Of a stretch of 64,000 bases of DNA, positions 62,698 through 64,000 are shown in pieces. A program made the position numbers and the translations under genes. The notes beneath the pieces were generated by a model. The model saw nothing but the letters and a program-made list of their open reading frames with translations, was not told the origin of the DNA and did not search any database. This DNA comes from Chloroflexota bacterium. GTDB lineage: Bacteria; Chloroflexota; Dehalococcoidia; Lucifugimonadales; Lucifugimonadaceae. Within the stretch, counting starts at the first letter, position 1, and every line of letters begins with the position of its first letter. The stretch is taken from positions 30,161-94,160 of the forward strand of contig VXSB01000035.1 of assembly GCA_009838175.1 (NCBI GenBank), in the 5' to 3' direction.

Positions 62698-63606
62698 ATG
62701 AGAGTTCTTATATCTGGAGCAAGCGGTTTCATCGGTAAATCACTAACCGCACGCTTGCTCGAACGTGGCGACGAGGTGGTCCATCTCGTGCGCCGAGAAC
62801 CCGAATCCGATTCTGAAGCAATCCAGATCCGCTGGGACACCACCGATCCCGATTCCGTAAACGTTGACGATCTCGGTGCCGTCGATGCCGTATTCAACTT
62901 CTCTGGCGCCACCGTCGCGAAACGTTGGACCCGTAACTACCTCGACGTTATCTCCAGCAGTCGAATCATTACCACTAAGACGCTCGTCGAGATCATCCGA
63001 CGAATGGAAGCGCCCCCAAACGTGTTGATTACCGCTTCCGGCGTTGCCTTCTATGGCGATCGCGACGACGAACAACTGACCGAACAGAGCGAACGTGGAG
63101 AGGGTATCCTCGCCGACATCGCAGTTCCGTGGGAAGCTGCCACCGCCAGTGCCGAGGAGTTCGGCGTCCGCACAGCCACCGCGCGTTTCGGCATGGTGTT
63201 TGCTGCCGATGACGGGCCGCTTCCGGTACTGGCACGTCCGTTCAGAACAGGTCTAGGCGGGAGATTGGGCAACGGCAGACAGTGGACGCCATGGATCCAC
63301 ATCGACGACGCGATTTCGGCCCTGATCTTTGTCGCCGAAAACGAATCATTGAACGGACCCATCAACGTAGTTTCCCCCGGCGTCGTCAGAAACTCCGAAA
63401 TATCTCAAGCCATCGCCGACGCGTTGCACAAGCCCTGCTTCGGATGGATGCCCGCAATCATCGCTAAATTCGTGATCGGAAACTACATCCAAGAACTCGC
63501 CATCGACAGCAAATTCGTCATACCCGAAAAACTCCTCCAAGCCAGCTTCGAGTTCAAATATCGCGACCTCCGAGCCTGTCTAGAACACGAATTGAGCACA
63601 AATTAG
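62698..63606 (+). CDS. TIGR01777-family epimerase (YfcH/SDR39U1-like)
   Basis: 302 residues. VLISGASGFIGKSLTARLLERGDEV is the atypical SDR nucleotide loop. VFNFSGATVAKRWTRNYLDVISSSRI, LITASGVAFYGDRDDEQLTE and GNGRQWTPWIHIDDAISAL are TIGR01777 marks, with a DUF1731-like tail (IPEKLLQASFEFKYRDL). NAD(P)-binding protein linked in some species to cell division; substrate unknown. Confidence 0.92.
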   Translation: MRVLISGASGFIGKSLTARLLERGDEVVHLVRREPESDSEAIQIRWDTTDPDSVNVDDLGAVDAVFNFSGATVAKRWTRNYLDVISSSRIITTKTLVEIIRRMEAPPNVLITASGVAFYGDRDDEQLTEQSERGEGILADIAVPWEAATASAEEFGVRTATARFGMVFAADDGPLPVLARPFRTGLGGRLGNGRQWTPWIHIDDAISALIFVAENESLNGPINVVSPGVVRNSEISQAIADALHKPCFGWMPAIIAKFVIGNYIQELAIDSKFVIPEKLLQASFEFKYRDLRACLEHELSTN

Positions 63607-63618
63607 AGGAATGTGTTG

Positions 63619-63674
63619 TCCCTTTCGTAAAACGAAAGGGGCGCGAGCGAGTGCAACGAAGCGAGCGGGGTATG
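63619..63674. repeat. Dispersed repeat, shared with 13728-13774
   Basis: CCCTTTCGTAAAACGAAAGG then GGCGCGAGCGAGTGCAACGAAGCGAGCGGGGTATG, the reverse complement of the element before the first MMPL gene. Confidence 0.6.
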
Positions 63675-63826
63675 CCCGGGGGAGGCGGTGTAAATGGGAA
63701 TCCCCTCTCCCTCGCCACTCTTCCCTCCCCCTTCCAGGGGGAGATTAAGAGGGGGTACCGGGTGAGGGTGAACGGGGACAAAAGGGCGGGGCTATCCCCC
63801 CAATCCCCGGTTCAGACAACTTCCAC

Positions 63827-63854
63827 TTGACAACCACTACATCTGTAGTAATAT
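63827..63854 (+). promoter_or_regulatory. Promoter with BlaI/MecI-type operator
   Basis: Perfect -35 TTGACA (63827-63832) and -10 TAATAT (63849-63854) at 16-base spacing enclose ACTACA-TC-TGTAGT (63836-63849). This fits the BlaI/MecI/CopY consensus TACAnnTGTA. A repressor here would block RNA polymerase. The controlled gene lies past the window, probably blaI/copY-like or an M56 BlaR-like protease. Confidence 0.6.
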
Positions 63855-64000
63855 AACAACTAAGCGCCGAGACGACGTTCGTCGGAGCGGCGCACGAAAA
63901 CGAAGAATCGCCGCGTCGAGACGGGTGTGCGCAACCTTTTCAGACGCAGCTTAAACACAACTGAATAATGAAGTATTGGCAACGGGCGGGAGTGCACGGG

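Larger units (their letters stand above)
63607..64000. other. 394-base right-end interval: repeats, then a promoter
   Basis: No credible gene. It starts with the repeat (63619-63674) shared with 13728-13774, including CCCTTTCGT-AAA-ACGAAAGGG (63620-63640). Then CCCTCTCCC-type hairpins follow, then TTGACA-16-TAATAT with a BlaI-type operator (63827-63854). The last ~110 bases are leader of an unseen gene. Confidence 0.55.

Overview
The window is a dense bacterial chromosome segment of about 60 protein genes, many of them in short co-directional runs. There are no rRNA or tRNA genes. GTG and TTG starts are common and several short palindromic repeats recur. The gene content (DUF1800/DUF1501/NHL cluster, MMPL-type exporters, MpaB-like oxygenase, many SDRs and FAD oxidoreductases, tandem DinB and two-domain VOC proteins, lipoprotein PstS) resembles uncultivated marine Chloroflexota such as SAR202/Dehalococcoidia-like lineages. 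That placement is inference from gene content, because no marker RNA is present.

Left edge (1-3.05 kb): an AT-richer two-gene operon. The first protein is cut by the window edge and joins a probable 2H-phosphoesterase piece, a GNAT acetyltransferase, a PIN nuclease with all four acidic residues, a degenerate GNAT-like part and a PUA/ASCH-like C-terminus. The second is a separate ASCH protein. This looks like an RNA-directed conflict or RNA-modification module and is the best candidate here for an undescribed system. It is followed by 0.7 kb holding a frameshifted SDR remnant and an array of GCGGCAA repeats.

3.7-13.7 kb: nucleobase permease with an extra C-terminal domain, DUF1330, 3-hydroxyisobutyrate dehydrogenase-like enzyme, the DUF1800-DUF1501-NHL operon, a TIM-barrel epimerase, a remnant of an NHL gene tail, an SDR, DUF1801, and a VOC gene broken by one in-frame TAA. 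13.9-23 kb: MMPL exporter, membrane protein, SDR lacking the catalytic lysine, CDF cation transporter, then a three-gene minus-strand operon (homocysteine methyltransferase, [2Fe-2S]/FAD oxidoreductase, DAO-type oxidase) that could demethylate and oxidise methylated amines. 23-34 kb: P-loop kinase, two lipoproteins, gamma-glutamyltranspeptidase, a structured non-coding interval, a CrtI/PYROXD2-like oxidoreductase, a phosphodiesterase, HpcH/HpaI aldolase, GMC oxidoreductase and the DNA glycosylase Tag.

34-50 kb: cupin, GNAT, second MMPL exporter, MpaB-like oxygenase, HAD phosphatase, TPP enzyme, zinc-ribbon protein, membrane-anchored Cu/Zn SOD-like protein missing one copper ligand, histidine phosphatase, Gfo/Idh oxidoreductase, and a phosphate block (response regulator, PhoR-like kinase, PstS, PstC, PstA) with no PstB nearby. 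50-64 kb: YbaK deacylase, EVE protein, aldo/keto reductase, DUF1802, TatD, flavodoxin, membrane protein, mannonate-dehydratase-like enzyme, three tandem DinB genes, five tandem two-domain VOC genes, an SDR and a TIGR01777 epimerase. The right end is repeat-rich and finishes with a promoter carrying a BlaI/MecI-type operator, so a beta-lactam-type or copper-type repressor gene may lie just outside.
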